Of a DNA stretch of 39,701 nt, positions 30,087 to 37,952 are shown one piece after another. The stretch lies in IMG/VR virus record IMGVR_UViG_3300023240_000044, positions 1 to 39,701 of that record. One strand, written 5' to 3'. Source of the DNA: a virus. The position numbers and the translations under genes are program-made. The first letter of the stretch is position 1, and each line of letters starts with the position of its first letter. The notes under the pieces were generated by a model, which saw only the letters and a list, made by a program, of their open reading frames with translations, did no database searches and had not been told where the DNA came from.

Positions 30087-30404
30087 TTCATCTAAAATGA
30101 CCACTTTTAATGGTTTAAATGACATTGTACTCGCAAATCCCATTACTTTATCTCTTATAGTTTCTATACCTCTTTCATCACTCGCATTAATCATTAAATG
30201 GTCGCAATCTAAATTTTTAACTAATAACTTAGCTAAGGTGGATTTTCCACAACCTGCAGGACCATAAAATAACATATTAACAATATCATTTTGGTCTATG
30301 AAATTTTGTAATGTTTTTTTAATGTGTTCATTCCCAACAAACTTTTCTAAAACTTGGGGTCTATATTTCTCATTTAAGAGTGAATTATCTTCTTTATTTA
30401 TCAT
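29775..30404 (-). CDS. Clamp-loader ATPase N-half with intein N-domain at its C-terminus
   Basis: Residues 1-106 are the N-half of an RFC/gp44-like AAA+ clamp loader: LNEKYRPQVLEKFVG (the usual RFC box), Walker A FYGPAGCGKST (residues 47-56), INASDERGI, and KPLKVVILDE where the Walker B ends. Cys107 begins the intein: CLDENTLIAVL (block A) and later GENIICTPDHKWYV (block B, TxxH). The frame ends 103 residues later. It must splice with the partner at 28025..28750 to be functional. It sits upstream of the endonuclease with a 51-nt gap. Confidence 0.92.
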   Translation of the reverse strand: MINKEDNSLLNEKYRPQVLEKFVGNEHIKKTLQNFIDQNDIVNMLFYGPAGCGKSTLAKLLVKNLDCDHLMINASDERGIETIRDKVMGFASTMSFKPLKVVILDECLDENTLIAVLRKGEVNLIPIKELDEVNDLVKSYNIKTSRVEWKPFYLWDKGEQETYEIEFENGENIICTPDHKWYVEDEEGNPKVVKTTELEDYMEIFNPKG

Positions 30405-30409
30405 GATAT

Positions 30410-30420
30410 CAATATACTAA
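30410..30420 (-). promoter_or_regulatory. Promoter-like motif (TTAGTATATTG)
   Basis: A variant of the shared motif, directly upstream (6 nt) of the clamp-loader N-half ATG at 30404; the spacing leaves almost no leader, so its role is uncertain. Confidence 0.35.
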
Positions 30421-30442
30421 TTATTTCTTGTATCTCCAAATA

Positions 30443-30715
30443 TTATAACCCTTGAATGATATCTCCATAAAAACCATAGGTTTTGGTTTTTTCAACTGGA
30501 ATTTCATATTCTTCTTCATTAATAATATATAATTTACTATCTAGAGGATCTAATCTATATGAACCTTTAAATCCTGTATTATTAAAAAAAGCTTCTAAAG
30601 TATCTGTTAATGATATATGGGTTATACCTTTTGGATCATCCACTAATTTCCAACGATCACCTAACGGGACCCTCACCGCTATTAACTCATTACGTTCTAT
30701 TCTTTTTGTTTTCAT
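30443..30715 (-). CDS. Hypothetical protein, 90 aa
   Basis: Starts MKTKRIERNELIAVRVPLGD; a beta-rich small protein with KLYIINEEEYEIPVE. It lies between groEL and the clamp-loader genes and may be co-transcribed with the latter. No family is recognised. Confidence 0.65.
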   Translation of the reverse strand: MKTKRIERNELIAVRVPLGDRWKLVDDPKGITHISLTDTLEAFFNNTGFKGSYRLDPLDSKLYIINEEEYEIPVEKTKTYGFYGDIIQGL

Positions 30716-30732
30716 ATATTTTTAGGTAATGA

Positions 30733-30755
30733 AGGGGAGGAAATAAATCCCCCCC
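30733..30755 (-). terminator. Possible terminator after groEL
   Basis: GGGGAGG and TCCCCCCC arms around AAATAAA, 12 nt after the groEL stop on the minus strand; TT and A/T bases follow. Moderate evidence. Confidence 0.45.
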
Positions 30756-30766
30756 TAATTTAGTAA

Positions 30767-32383
30767 TTAATCCATTACTTCTTGTGATTCTTTAGGTGGG
30801 TTATCTACTACAACACATTCCGTGAGTAAAATAGTACCAGCTACTGAAGCTGCATTCTCTAATGCTGTTATTGTTACCTTAGATGGGTCTAAAATTCCTG
30901 CCACTTTCATATTAACAATTTTCTCTGTTTTAAGGTTATAACCTTTCCAAACATCCCTTGATTTTATATCTATTAATTGATGTTTACCAATCATTTGGGC
31001 GTCTGTTGACGTATAACCTGCGTTTAAAAGTATTTGCTCGAATGGTTTACCACAGGCCTCATATACAATTTTTGCCCCCACATTATTAAGATTAATATGT
31101 TCACGAGCGTATAATAAAGCAGCTCCCCCACCTGGGATTATACCTGCTTCTAGTGCTGCTTTAGTAGCATGTAAGGCATCATCAACCCTATCTTTTTTCT
31201 CTCCCATTTCAACTTCTGTGTGACCTCCCACATGAATAATAGAAACACCACCTACCATTTTTGCTAGGCGATTTTGTAGTTGTTCAGTTACAAAAGGTGT
31301 ATCTGATTTGTTAATTTGGGTTTGTAATTCACTAACTCTTAGGTTAATTGATTCCTCATCACCTTTACCATCAACTATAGTTGTTTGTTCTTTAGTGATT
31401 GTAACGGTTCTAGCTTCTCCAAACCAATCATAAGAAAATTTATCTAATTTCATACCTTTATCCTTATCAAATACAGTACCACCTGTTAAAGTAGCTATAT
31501 CTTCAAGAATTAATTTCTTGCGTTCTCCAAAATCGGGGGCTTTTACAGCAGCTACTTTAAGGATTCCTCTTGCTTTATTAACAATTAAAGTTGCAAGTGC
31601 TTCTCCATCTATATCATCGGAAATGATTAGTAAAGATCTATTAGTACTAGAAACACTCTCTAGAATAGGTAATAATTCTTTTACTTGAGTAAATTTATGA
31701 TCTGCAACTAAAATAAAAGGATTATCTAATGTGCAACTCATACTATTGTTATCTGTAACAAAGAAATGGGATTTATATCCTCTATCAAATTGCATCCCCT
31801 CTACAGTTTCAAGATAAGTTTCACCTGACTTACTTTCTTCAATATGAACTACACCATCTCTACCTACTTTTTCAATAGCAGTAGCAATTAATTTACCCAC
31901 TTCAACATCATTATTAGCTGAGATGGTTGCAATTTGTTTGAGTTGGTCTTCATTAGTAATTTCTTGTGAAATGCATTCTCTGATAAAAGCAATTACTTCT
32001 TTCACAGCAATATCAATATTGCGTTTAATCTCTACAGCATTCTCACCATTATTGAGATGTTTTAACCCAGCCTTAACTAACTCACGAGCCAGTAAGGTTG
32101 AGGTGGTCGTCCCATCTCCTGCCTTTTCGGCGGTTTGAAGTGCTGCTTCTCTTACCATTTGTACTCCTAAATTTTGGGTGAAATCTTCAACCTCAATTTG
32201 TTTTGCAACTGTTACACCGTCCTTAGTATGGAGGGGTTTTCGGGGTTGGTTTGGTTTTGTTACATCAATTAATACATTCCTCCCATTTGGCCCTAAAGTA
32301 CATACAACAGCATCCGCTAATATATTAATACCTTTCATTAGTTCTGCTCTTGCTTCGGTTCCGAATCTTACTTCTTTTTTCAT
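30767..32383 (-). CDS. groEL: Chaperonin GroEL-like (Hsp60)
   Basis: A 538-aa protein of normal size. Sequence features: VCTLGPNGRNVLID, KDGVTVAKQIEVED, KAGDGTTTSTLLA (ATP site), NDVEVGKLIATAIEKVG, the GIIPGGGAALLYA segment near residue 405 and ending NPPKESQEVMD. The usual C-terminal GGM repeat is absent. GroEL folds proteins inside a double ring with GroES. Phage-borne GroEL is known in some large phages and may serve capsid or enzyme folding. Coupled to groES, which ends 2 nt before its start. Confidence 0.93.
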   Translation of the reverse strand: MKKEVRFGTEARAELMKGINILADAVVCTLGPNGRNVLIDVTKPNQPRKPLHTKDGVTVAKQIEVEDFTQNLGVQMVREAALQTAEKAGDGTTTSTLLARELVKAGLKHLNNGENAVEIKRNIDIAVKEVIAFIRECISQEITNEDQLKQIATISANNDVEVGKLIATAIEKVGRDGVVHIEESKSGETYLETVEGMQFDRGYKSHFFVTDNNSMSCTLDNPFILVADHKFTQVKELLPILESVSSTNRSLLIISDDIDGEALATLIVNKARGILKVAAVKAPDFGERKKLILEDIATLTGGTVFDKDKGMKLDKFSYDWFGEARTVTITKEQTTIVDGKGDEESINLRVSELQTQINKSDTPFVTEQLQNRLAKMVGGVSIIHVGGHTEVEMGEKKDRVDDALHATKAALEAGIIPGGGAALLYAREHINLNNVGAKIVYEACGKPFEQILLNAGYTSTDAQMIGKHQLIDIKSRDVWKGYNLKTEKIVNMKVAGILDPSKVTITALENAASVAGTILLTECVVVDNPPKESQEVMD

Positions 32384-32385
32384 AT

Positions 32386-32706
32386 TTATACTTTTAATTT
32401 ATTAACTTTTACTAAGGCTAGTAATTGATTTTCTGGTCCAACCCAATACTCTTCACCATCATATGGTAATTTTGTGAAACCTTGAGTTGGTAATACAACT
32501 ACATCTCCAACTTTACTGATTGTTGGGATGAATTTTCCCATCAAAGTACTCTGACCGGGGCCAACTGATATAATTTCACCCATTTTGTTTTTTTCATTCC
32601 CCATGTCGGGGACAATAATTGAACCATGTTGGGTATCTTCAGCTTCTAGGGGCTTAATAATAACGGCATTAAATAATGCTTCTAATTCTTTAAATTCTTC
32701 TTTCAT
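32386..32706 (-). CDS. groES: Co-chaperonin GroES-like
   Basis: A 106-aa protein with AVIIKPLEAEDTQHGSIIVPDM, an unusual mobile-loop variant, and the beta-barrel motif GEIISVGPGQ, then GDVVVLPTQGFTKLPYDGEEYWV and QLLALVKV, the order and length of GroES. The mobile loop (near residues 22-36) is more acidic than in host GroES. It stands directly upstream of groEL. A few T4-like phages carry only a GroES-like gp31; here both are present. Confidence 0.85.
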   Translation of the reverse strand: MKEEFKELEALFNAVIIKPLEAEDTQHGSIIVPDMGNEKNKMGEIISVGPGQSTLMGKFIPTISKVGDVVVLPTQGFTKLPYDGEEYWVGPENQLLALVKVNKLKV

Positions 32707-33020
32707 AATCCTTTGTAGTTTTGTAATTTATTTAATTCGATTAATAATATATCCCATTTTTCAATATATTCTTTTATACTGTTATAGGAATTTCCTTTTT
32801 GATCCAGTTTTAACTTTGCGATGCATTGTAAAGCAGCACCGAAATTTTGATAGTGACCCTGTGGTTTTTCATAGACTATTCCTTTTTCTCCTTTTTCTAA
32901 GATATTTCCTGCTCTTGTTTTTTTAGGGGAGACTAATTCATATACTGTATAACAGTATGCATCTTTCCCTATAAAATAAGGTTCTAAAAGTGGATCTTTA
33001 ATTGTAGCATTGTTTGACAT
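32703..33020 (-). CDS. Conserved small phage protein, 105 aa
   Basis: Starts MSNNATIKDPLLEPYFIGKD and holds YEKPQGHYQNFGAALQCIA and IKEYIEKWDILLIELNKL. The 'YxNFxxAL...SIKEYI...W' pattern occurs in small phage proteins of many hosts, often with replication genes, and their function is unknown. It overlaps the groES start by 4 nt. Confidence 0.68.
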   Translation of the reverse strand: MSNNATIKDPLLEPYFIGKDAYCYTVYELVSPKKTRAGNILEKGEKGIVYEKPQGHYQNFGAALQCIAKLKLDQKGNSYNSIKEYIEKWDILLIELNKLQNYKGL

Positions 33021-33039
33021 ATAACTATTTTTTATTTGA

Positions 33040-33054
33040 CGTAAATATACGAAT
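33040..33054 (-). promoter_or_regulatory. Promoter-like motif, copy K
   Basis: ATTCGTATATTTACG on the minus strand, 20 nt upstream of the ATG at 33020. Confidence 0.58.
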
Positions 33055-33060
33055 AATACT

Positions 33061-33074
33061 GCGTGGGGGCACGC
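33061..33074 (-). terminator. Short GC hairpin ahead of promoter copy K
   Basis: GCGTG-CCCC-CACGC on the minus strand, a 5-bp stem with 4-nt loop, about 60 nt after the sliding-clamp stop and just upstream of the next promoter motif. A terminator or operator; weak. Confidence 0.35.
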
Positions 33075-33133
33075 TATTTTAATGGAACCTTTATTTTATT
33101 TTAATTAATTTTGGTTTTTATCCTTCCTCGGGT

Positions 33134-33868
33134 TTAAAAATTGGATTCGGCACGACGTACCATAAAATACTCACTAAAAACACCTTCATTTGAAAATTCA
33201 AGTTTTAACAATCCCATAGAACTAAGTAATAATTTACCACCCTCCATATCTTTATTAGCTTGTAGGATAGTTTTAAAAACATCTGAGTTGTAAGGTGTTT
33301 GTAGATTTAATTCGTCTATCTTACCTAATATCTGGTATGTAATCTTATTATTATGGCCTGCCTCATCACCAAATACAAATTCCACTATTCTTTCCTTATC
33401 TAAATTTTCAGTAGTAGTAATTAACATATTATCTACACCGGATAATGCACTTTTTGCTTTAATTAAATTATTGACATCTTCCGGGGTCAGATTCAATTCA
33501 ACCACCCAATCTTGAGTGTTTACAGTACCAACTTTATTAATAAGTAGAGGATCTGATAGAGCATATGTTAGGTTAAAATTTAAATCTGATATTTTTAATT
33601 TCGTATAGATAGCATTATTTTTTTCTAGCTCAAGAAGTAAATCTCCATTACATATAGATACTAAACTCTGAAGTTTCTTAGTATCATAAATAGCTAAATT
33701 ACTATTTTCCATTGAGAAATTATCACAAGTAACTTTACCAATAACATCCTTCGAGGGTGTCATAAAATTAATACTTAGGTTATTATTGTTAATAACCCAT
33801 TTTACTGATTCATTTAACCCCAGATAATATTTATCAATTATGCTCTGTAGTTGAAGTTTGTTTGTCAT
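33134..33868 (-). CDS. Sliding clamp, T4 gp45-like
   Basis: A 244-aa protein close to T4 gp45 (228 aa). It has the start of a clamp (LQLQSIIDKYYLGLNESVKW), the middle (IYDTKKLQSLVSICNGD), LITTTENLDKERIVEF and the typical end SMGLLKLEFSNEGVFSEYFMV. A trimeric ring on DNA holding polymerase. It lies directly downstream of the polymerase and upstream of groES, with clamp-loader genes further on. Family call from overall pattern. Confidence 0.85.
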   Translation of the reverse strand: MTNKLQLQSIIDKYYLGLNESVKWVINNNNLSINFMTPSKDVIGKVTCDNFSMENSNLAIYDTKKLQSLVSICNGDLLLELEKNNAIYTKLKISDLNFNLTYALSDPLLINKVGTVNTQDWVVELNLTPEDVNNLIKAKSALSGVDNMLITTTENLDKERIVEFVFGDEAGHNNKITYQILGKIDELNLQTPYNSDVFKTILQANKDMEGGKLLLSSMGLLKLEFSNEGVFSEYFMVRRAESNF

Positions 33869-33882
33869 TTTATTTTTATTTA

Positions 33883-34677
33883 TTATAGGTTAAAAAACAT
33901 TTGTTGAAAAGGATTGAGTGAGAGATTCCAGTTTAAATCTGAGTAAAGACCTTCTATTTTATTTAATAATATAGATTCAAATATCTTTTTCCTATCAGCG
34001 TATTGTTCTATAAACTTTTCAATTTTTGGTGGGAAATCATAATCTAAAAAAGCAATTGCATCAATTTGGTAGGGGTTTGGTTTTAGGTAAATCCATTTAA
34101 TTTTATCACCCTGTGTTATTGTGCTGTGTTTTTTATCTAACTCCCAGAATTTAAGTAAATCATTATATCTAATAACTGCTCTAACTGCAGCAGGTGCTCC
34201 TTTAGCTACTACTGTAAACATTTCTCCAGCTCTAGCTTTCCGTTCAGTATATTTATTTAAGGTTTTAACTGATGTTGGGTTACCTAATTCTGTAAGAGAT
34301 ATAGAACCATCAAGTATTTGAGTTTTAAATGATTTTACTCTACTATCAATTTCAGATTGAGGGGTACCTTTTAAAATATCTACTAATATCTTATGGAAAA
34401 ACTTACCTAATACTGGTGGGAAATTTGCTTTTTTAAATTCAAGACCTTTCACATCAAGTGTCTCTTTTACAATACCTTCCTGCTTAGTGATCCATTGAGC
34501 ATATCTTCGAGTTGCTCTAAAATAAGCTGCACGAATAACACATTCGGTTTTCATTTCTAATCTATGATGTGGAACATTGAAACAGTTTTTGGCTAAATCA
34601 CCATATGAGTCTGTAATAATATCTTGATATTTGAGTGCAATTACCTCTAACTTATCATCCTTCTCTCCACTAGACAT
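33883..34677 (-). CDS. Family B DNA polymerase, C-terminal part (thumb/palm)
   Basis: A 264-aa frame that continues the palm and thumb of a T4 gp43-type polymerase: KDDKLEVIALKYQDIITDSY, NCFNVPHHRLEMKTECVIRA, YFRATRRYAQWI, KGLEFKKANFPPVLGKF, and LSLNPFQQMFFNL at the end, like the clamp-binding C-terminus of gp43. The open frame extends upstream to 34740 as ADSIYIHAEPLLRYLNPSFD, so the second Asp of motif C lies just ahead of this ATG; no ATG, GTG or TTG precedes it. As a free protein from 34677 it would lack that catalytic Asp. Confidence 0.85.
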   Translation of the reverse strand: MSSGEKDDKLEVIALKYQDIITDSYGDLAKNCFNVPHHRLEMKTECVIRAAYFRATRRYAQWITKQEGIVKETLDVKGLEFKKANFPPVLGKFFHKILVDILKGTPQSEIDSRVKSFKTQILDGSISLTELGNPTSVKTLNKYTERKARAGEMFTVVAKGAPAAVRAVIRYNDLLKFWELDKKHSTITQGDKIKWIYLKPNPYQIDAIAFLDYDFPPKIEKFIEQYADRKKIFESILLNKIEGLYSDLNWNLSLNPFQQMFFNL

Positions 34678-34740
34678 TTCATCGAATGAGGGATTTAGGT
34701 ATCTAAGTAAAGGTTCGGCGTGTATGTAGATTGAATCTGC

Positions 34741-34818
34741 TTACGTATCTGAGTACGCGACGTAATTTACGTCAGTACCCAGACAGATATATTCAGGTGT
34801 ATCTTGTAAAAATTTCAT
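34741..34818 (-). pseudogene. Short polymerase segment between the two parts
   Basis: A 25-aa frame: MKFLQDTPEYICLGTDVNYV then AYSDT and TAA. YSDT is the first part of motif C (YSDT|DS); after TAA-GCA the same frame continues with DSIYI. Excising the 6 nt GTAAGC would restore ACA-GAT-TCA (T-D-S). It starts after an A-rich 55-nt gap following the stop of the N-part. Confidence 0.6.
34749..34782 (-). repeat. Hairpin just upstream of the interrupted motif C
   Basis: On the minus strand GACGTAA-A-TTACGTC is a perfect 7-bp inverted repeat, flanked by a further CTGGGTAC / GTACTCAG match with one mismatch. It ends 5 nt before the stop codon. Confidence 0.6.
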
Positions 34819-34873
34819 TTCTTGAGTTGTTTCTTTATAGTTATATTATTGTATTACTTTTATTTTTGTTTTT

Positions 34874-36556
34874 TTAAAGTTCTATTTCACCCCTCATAAC
34901 CTTGTTTATATGAAGATTGGCTGTTAATGCACTCTCACAAATAATCCGCTGACCACTTAAAGTTGTTGCTTCAGCTAATAATATACCTGAAAATCTGAAG
35001 CTTGAAACAGCCAAGGCGCCATAAAGTGAATTTAGTAGAATTTTTTGAGTCCATTGCCTCATATAAAACCTAGCACCTAATTCTTTATTGCCAGATTGAT
35101 ATGCTTCCTTCATTTTACTCTTATATAAAACACGTTCACCAAACCATTTTTTTAGGATGGTCGATAATACTGATTCCTTATCAGTTCTAAAAAATACACC
35201 ATTTGCTGACACTGATAATTCATTTTCAGTAATCATCCTAATCAGTTTAGCTACTGATACCTTAGTACGTTTACGTTTGGCATTTTCAACAATTAGCTCT
35301 TCCTCGGGATCTCGAGTTTTTAAATCATTTAACCCTAAACGATTATTTCTATCATCAGCATCTATGATTCTACCAACCATTGTTTCTTTACCAATATTGA
35401 TAGTCATTATAATTGAAGGGTATAGTGAGGTTAAATCCTCATCAAATACATAATTATATATACCTGCTTTTGGGCAAAATAAATACCCACCTGCATAGTT
35501 CTTTTTAGATAAAGGATTACGTTCTTTAGATGGTGGTATAATACCTTCACTTAATAGATAAGCTGAGATGGCACCATCCTGTGTTTTGGTATTAGCATAA
35601 ACCTCACTATAATTGTGTTTACCCTTATGTGCAAGATTTTTAACTAAAGATAAATATTCTAGTTTTTCATCTAACACCTTAAGTATTTCAACATCTCTAA
35701 AGTTATATTGAATGAATTTTAAAGGGTCTTTTTCAAATAAGTCATCTAAATTTCCGTCATATTCAATTTTATTTAACCCCGCGTATTTTTCACCAATAAC
35801 ATCTAACTTAAAGGATGGTTCATCTGCCCAACTAAACTTCTTATGTAAACGCATATAATCAAGTGATTCAACTCCTGCTATTTGTATGAATTGATCTTTA
35901 TACCAAGGGGTTTCTCTAACATACCCAATTGGGGATAAATAACGAGCTATATCTTGACCTAAAACATTACACATTCTGTAGTAAAGATAAGGAACATCAA
36001 AATAATCCCCATTCCAAGAAACAATAATATCAGGATCTATTTCCCTAAATTTTTCAATGAATTTCATCAATAATTCATTTTCAGTACGACATGGGATTAT
36101 TTCCCTATTTTTTGTTTTTGTATGTTTGAGATTATCCTTGGCATCTAATATTAAGATACCCCACAAATCAACTTGCTTATCATACCATGCTATTGATGTA
36201 ACCTTTTTAGGTGCTGATTTGATGTATTCTTCAGTAAGAGCACCACCCATTTCAATTTCAATATCAAAAAATATTTCTCTTTGAGTGGTTGAAGGGGTAT
36301 CATCAATACCATATTTTTCAACTAGGAATTTTTGATGTGCAGGCATATCATGGAAGTGGATTTTGCTGTCTTCGGGGTTCCAGTTTGAGGTTTTGCGTAG
36401 TGATTCACCATTTAACCCTATATGTGTTGCTTGAGAATCACCACACTCTAAATAAGCTTGACTTGTCCATTCTATTTTTTGGTAACCCTCATCATCCCAT
36501 AGATGGATTAGGTAATTATTACCCTTTAACCTTCTTGCAAATACCTTTTTATACAT
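34874..36556 (-). CDS. Family B DNA polymerase, N-terminal part
   Basis: A 560-aa protein of T4 gp43 type. Exonuclease: FFDIEIEMGG (ExoI Asp98, Glu100), VSWNGDYFDVPYL (ExoII, residues 179-191) and YNFRDVEIL (ExoIII, Asp288). Polymerase: DLTSLYPSIIMT (motif A, Asp374) and QKILLNSLYGAL (motif B, Lys505, Asn509). It ends at HINKVMRGEIEL before motif C, as the 43A/43B split genes of some Aeromonas phages do. The rest of the enzyme is in the next two frames. Exonuclease and motif A/B residues are intact. Confidence 0.92.
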   Translation of the reverse strand: MYKKVFARRLKGNNYLIHLWDDEGYQKIEWTSQAYLECGDSQATHIGLNGESLRKTSNWNPEDSKIHFHDMPAHQKFLVEKYGIDDTPSTTQREIFFDIEIEMGGALTEEYIKSAPKKVTSIAWYDKQVDLWGILILDAKDNLKHTKTKNREIIPCRTENELLMKFIEKFREIDPDIIVSWNGDYFDVPYLYYRMCNVLGQDIARYLSPIGYVRETPWYKDQFIQIAGVESLDYMRLHKKFSWADEPSFKLDVIGEKYAGLNKIEYDGNLDDLFEKDPLKFIQYNFRDVEILKVLDEKLEYLSLVKNLAHKGKHNYSEVYANTKTQDGAISAYLLSEGIIPPSKERNPLSKKNYAGGYLFCPKAGIYNYVFDEDLTSLYPSIIMTINIGKETMVGRIIDADDRNNRLGLNDLKTRDPEEELIVENAKRKRTKVSVAKLIRMITENELSVSANGVFFRTDKESVLSTILKKWFGERVLYKSKMKEAYQSGNKELGARFYMRQWTQKILLNSLYGALAVSSFRFSGILLAEATTLSGQRIICESALTANLHINKVMRGEIEL

Positions 36557-36585
36557 CTATAACTTTTATTTTTTAACTATTAACC

Positions 36586-37098
36586 CTATCCTTTTAATAA
36601 AGTATTAGCAATTTCTTCTTCAGTGAAAAATTGTGCTAAGTCAGGTCTAAAGTAATTAATAGATTTCATTACCTTATTGTCAGAACTTCTATACACAACA
36701 TATTTACCTTTACCATCACTTAAATGGTGACAAGGTTCACCTTGTTGTTCGGAGCGTAATTTAACAGTTTCTTCTGCTTCTTCTAATGTTTGGCATATTT
36801 TAGACATATTAGATGCTTGTACTTCAGCATAACCATCTAACATTTTATCCTTTAACCCAAATACTAAAGCCCCATTACCTAAACCTACATAGGCAATATC
36901 AAGTAAAGCATCAAATATTTCAATAATATTTTTTTCCTTAACTGCTACTTTTAATTCATCTAGTTCCTCTTCTATAAAATCAATTACAAATTGGGCATCC
37001 TTAGGATTTATTGTCGGGGTTGTTCGGTTTTGATAACTCTTCCCCATAACTTCATTAAATTCTTCTACTTCTGAAATGAACGGTATTTTATTTTTCAT
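36586..37098 (-). CDS. MazG-like nucleotide pyrophosphohydrolase
   Basis: A 170-aa protein. DFIEEELDELKVAVKEKNI (residues ~44-62) and IFDALLDIAYVGLGNGALV carry the ExxE...D/ExxD metal site of the MazG/PRA-PH all-alpha family. A second half, CHHLSDGKGKYVVYRSSDNK, is a family extension. It may cleave (d)NTPs or (p)ppGpp; phage versions are thought to adjust host metabolism. It lies upstream of the polymerase with a 29-nt gap. Confidence 0.82.
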   Translation of the reverse strand: MKNKIPFISEVEEFNEVMGKSYQNRTTPTINPKDAQFVIDFIEEELDELKVAVKEKNIIEIFDALLDIAYVGLGNGALVFGLKDKMLDGYAEVQASNMSKICQTLEEAEETVKLRSEQQGEPCHHLSDGKGKYVVYRSSDNKVMKSINYFRPDLAQFFTEEEIANTLLKG

Positions 37099-37122
37099 AA
37101 TTTTTTATATTTTTATTACTAC

Positions 37123-37134
37123 CAATATATGAAC
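37123..37134 (-). promoter_or_regulatory. Promoter-like motif, copy M
   Basis: GTTCATATATTG on the minus strand, 24 nt upstream of the ATG at 37098; one base off the usual core. Confidence 0.42.
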
Positions 37135-37156
37135 TATTTTTGGTACTTCCAAGCTA

Positions 37157-37185
37157 GGGTTGGGGTTTATATAATCCCCCAACCC
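37157..37185 (-). terminator. Terminator-like hairpin after folE
   Basis: GGGTTGGGG and CCCCAACCC form a 9-bp perfect stem around an 11-nt loop, 82 nt after the folE stop on the minus strand. A probable end of the folE unit. Confidence 0.6.
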
Positions 37186-37266
37186 AAAATTTTATTCCTT
37201 CTTCTGTGAAGTTAGATTTTAATTTATTAACCCTTTTACTTCCTCTTTAGAAAGAATCAGTCCTAT

Positions 37267-37917
37267 TTAAAATACCCCCAAATTTGAACTAATGGCATTC
37301 ATGAATTCTTCCCTTACTAAGTTATTGGGTTCCATAAATTTCCCAGAAAAACTATTTGTTGTCATGATAGATTCAGGATGTTTAATTCCTCTATTTCCAC
37401 AGCATGTATGTTTAGAACTAATTGATACTGCAATAGATTCACATTTTAAAACATTATTCAAATAATCATGAATTTGTTGAGTTAAAGATTCTTGCATATT
37501 GGGTCTTCTAGCAAACCAATCCACCACTCTATTAAGTTTAGATAAACCAATAACAGTTTCCTCGGGGATATAAGCAACTGAACATTTTCCATTAAATGCT
37601 AAATTATGGTGAGCACAAAGACTATTAACTCTGATTCCTGTTTGAATTACTACTCCACTAAATTTTTCTTCATTAGGGAAGGTTGTAATAGAAGGACCTT
37701 CAATAACAGAACCCATTGTAATATCTTTCAACCAACTTTTAGCCACCCTATTTGGGGTTTCAACAGTTTGTCTATCAGCCATATAATCCCAACCCCCAGC
37801 ATTTAGAAATTTACCATAATAGAAGGCCATTTCTTTTTGCATTTTTTCTAATTCTTTAGGAGTACGAACAATGTTACCATTTGCCTTTTTAAGTAATTCA
37901 ATTTTATTTTTTACCAT
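37267..37917 (-). CDS. folE: GTP cyclohydrolase I
   Basis: A 216-aa protein of usual length. LCAHHNLAFNGKCSVAYIPE holds the zinc ligands Cys101 and His104, then GLSKLNRVVDWFARRPNMQE and, at 162-178, IAVSISSKHTCCGNRGI with the third ligand Cys. Such enzymes make dihydroneopterin triphosphate for folate; in phages the same step feeds 7-deazaguanine DNA modification (via QueD, QueE, QueC), but no other genes of that pathway are in this window. It could serve either. A motif N promoter precedes it. Confidence 0.92.
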   Translation of the reverse strand: MVKNKIELLKKANGNIVRTPKELEKMQKEMAFYYGKFLNAGGWDYMADRQTVETPNRVAKSWLKDITMGSVIEGPSITTFPNEEKFSGVVIQTGIRVNSLCAHHNLAFNGKCSVAYIPEETVIGLSKLNRVVDWFARRPNMQESLTQQIHDYLNNVLKCESIAVSISSKHTCCGNRGIKHPESIMTTNSFSGKFMEPNNLVREEFMNAISSNLGVF

Positions 37918-37952
37918 AATTTTATTTTCTATTTATAACTTTTTATTTGATT

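Noticed and set aside
34741-34743. Global reassignment of TAA to an amino acid
   Set aside because: TAA ends most genes in the window at sensible places, so the polymerase stop cannot be explained by a changed code.
34678-34873. Intein or group I intron in the polymerase gap
   Set aside because: The total extra sequence at motif C is only 6 nt and at the first break 55 A-rich nt, too small for either. No intein blocks or intron core are seen.
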